This document shows positions 5,680 to 5,682 of a stretch of 5,682 nt of DNA, piece after piece. The stretch spans positions 1 through 5,682 of the forward strand of contig DKVC01000073.1 of assembly GCA_002490995.1 (NCBI GenBank), written 5' to 3'. The position numbers and the translations under genes are program-made. Origin of the DNA: Lachnospiraceae bacterium UBA7188 (GTDB lineage Bacteria > Bacillota > Clostridia > Lachnospirales > Lachnospiraceae). Each line of letters opens with the position of its first letter. The stretch's first letter is position 1. Under the pieces are notes generated by a model. The model was not told where the DNA came from and made no database searches. It was given only the letters and a program-made list of their open reading frames with translations.

Positions 5680-5682
5680 AGA

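Noticed and set aside
1..5682. CRISPR array, tRNA/rRNA genes, insertion sequences or phage genes
   Set aside because: No spaced repeats, cloverleaf, transposase motifs or terminal inverted repeats were seen on either strand.

Overview
The window looks like chromosomal DNA of an anaerobic, fermentative Firmicute, most likely a Lachnospiraceae-type Clostridium (cluster XIVa). The reasons are a clostridial-type pyruvate formate-lyase (PFL) locus, strong AAGGAGG ribosome binding sites, a small 2[4Fe-4S] ferredoxin, and the Firmicute gene order rplI-dnaB. The genus cannot be fixed from the sequence. All real genes except the first are complete.

Left half, plus strand (1-2618): a PFL module in an unusual, divided form. 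It begins inside the catalytic chain of PFL (1-790), which stops cleanly just before the point where the C-terminal glycyl-radical domain should begin. The missing domain is an independent 80-residue gene (1247-1489) carrying the radical motif RVSGYA. Between the two lies a 67-residue cysteine-rich protein (934-1137). Its first ~27 residues are a recognisable copy of the start of the glycyl-radical domain, but it lacks the radical glycine and ends in a C-x2-C-x6-C tail. The PFL-activating radical SAM enzyme (1613-2380) and a 56-residue ferredoxin (2408-2578) follow, and a strong terminator closes the unit at 2586-2618. The reading is that catalytic chain and radical domain assemble as two subunits, the activase installs the glycyl radical on the small subunit, and the ferredoxin is a plausible electron donor to the activase. 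The role of the Cys-rich protein is unknown. RNA-level structure surrounds the small genes: a 25-bp direct repeat of the 3' end of the catalytic gene, a long hairpin before the Cys-rich gene, and a GC-rich hairpin after the radical-domain gene.

Right half, minus strand (2595-5490): housekeeping genes in the order rplI (ribosomal protein L9), dnaB (replicative helicase), a terminator, and a MerR-type DNA-binding protein with a long charged coiled-coil tail. That last gene converges on the PFL module, and its final codons lie inside the module's terminator. The right edge (5491-5682) holds no convincing gene, only a weak possible rplI promoter and a perfect 10-bp hairpin.

The most notable content is the three-part PFL locus: catalytic chain, Cys-rich pseudo-radical-domain protein and stand-alone glycyl-radical subunit.
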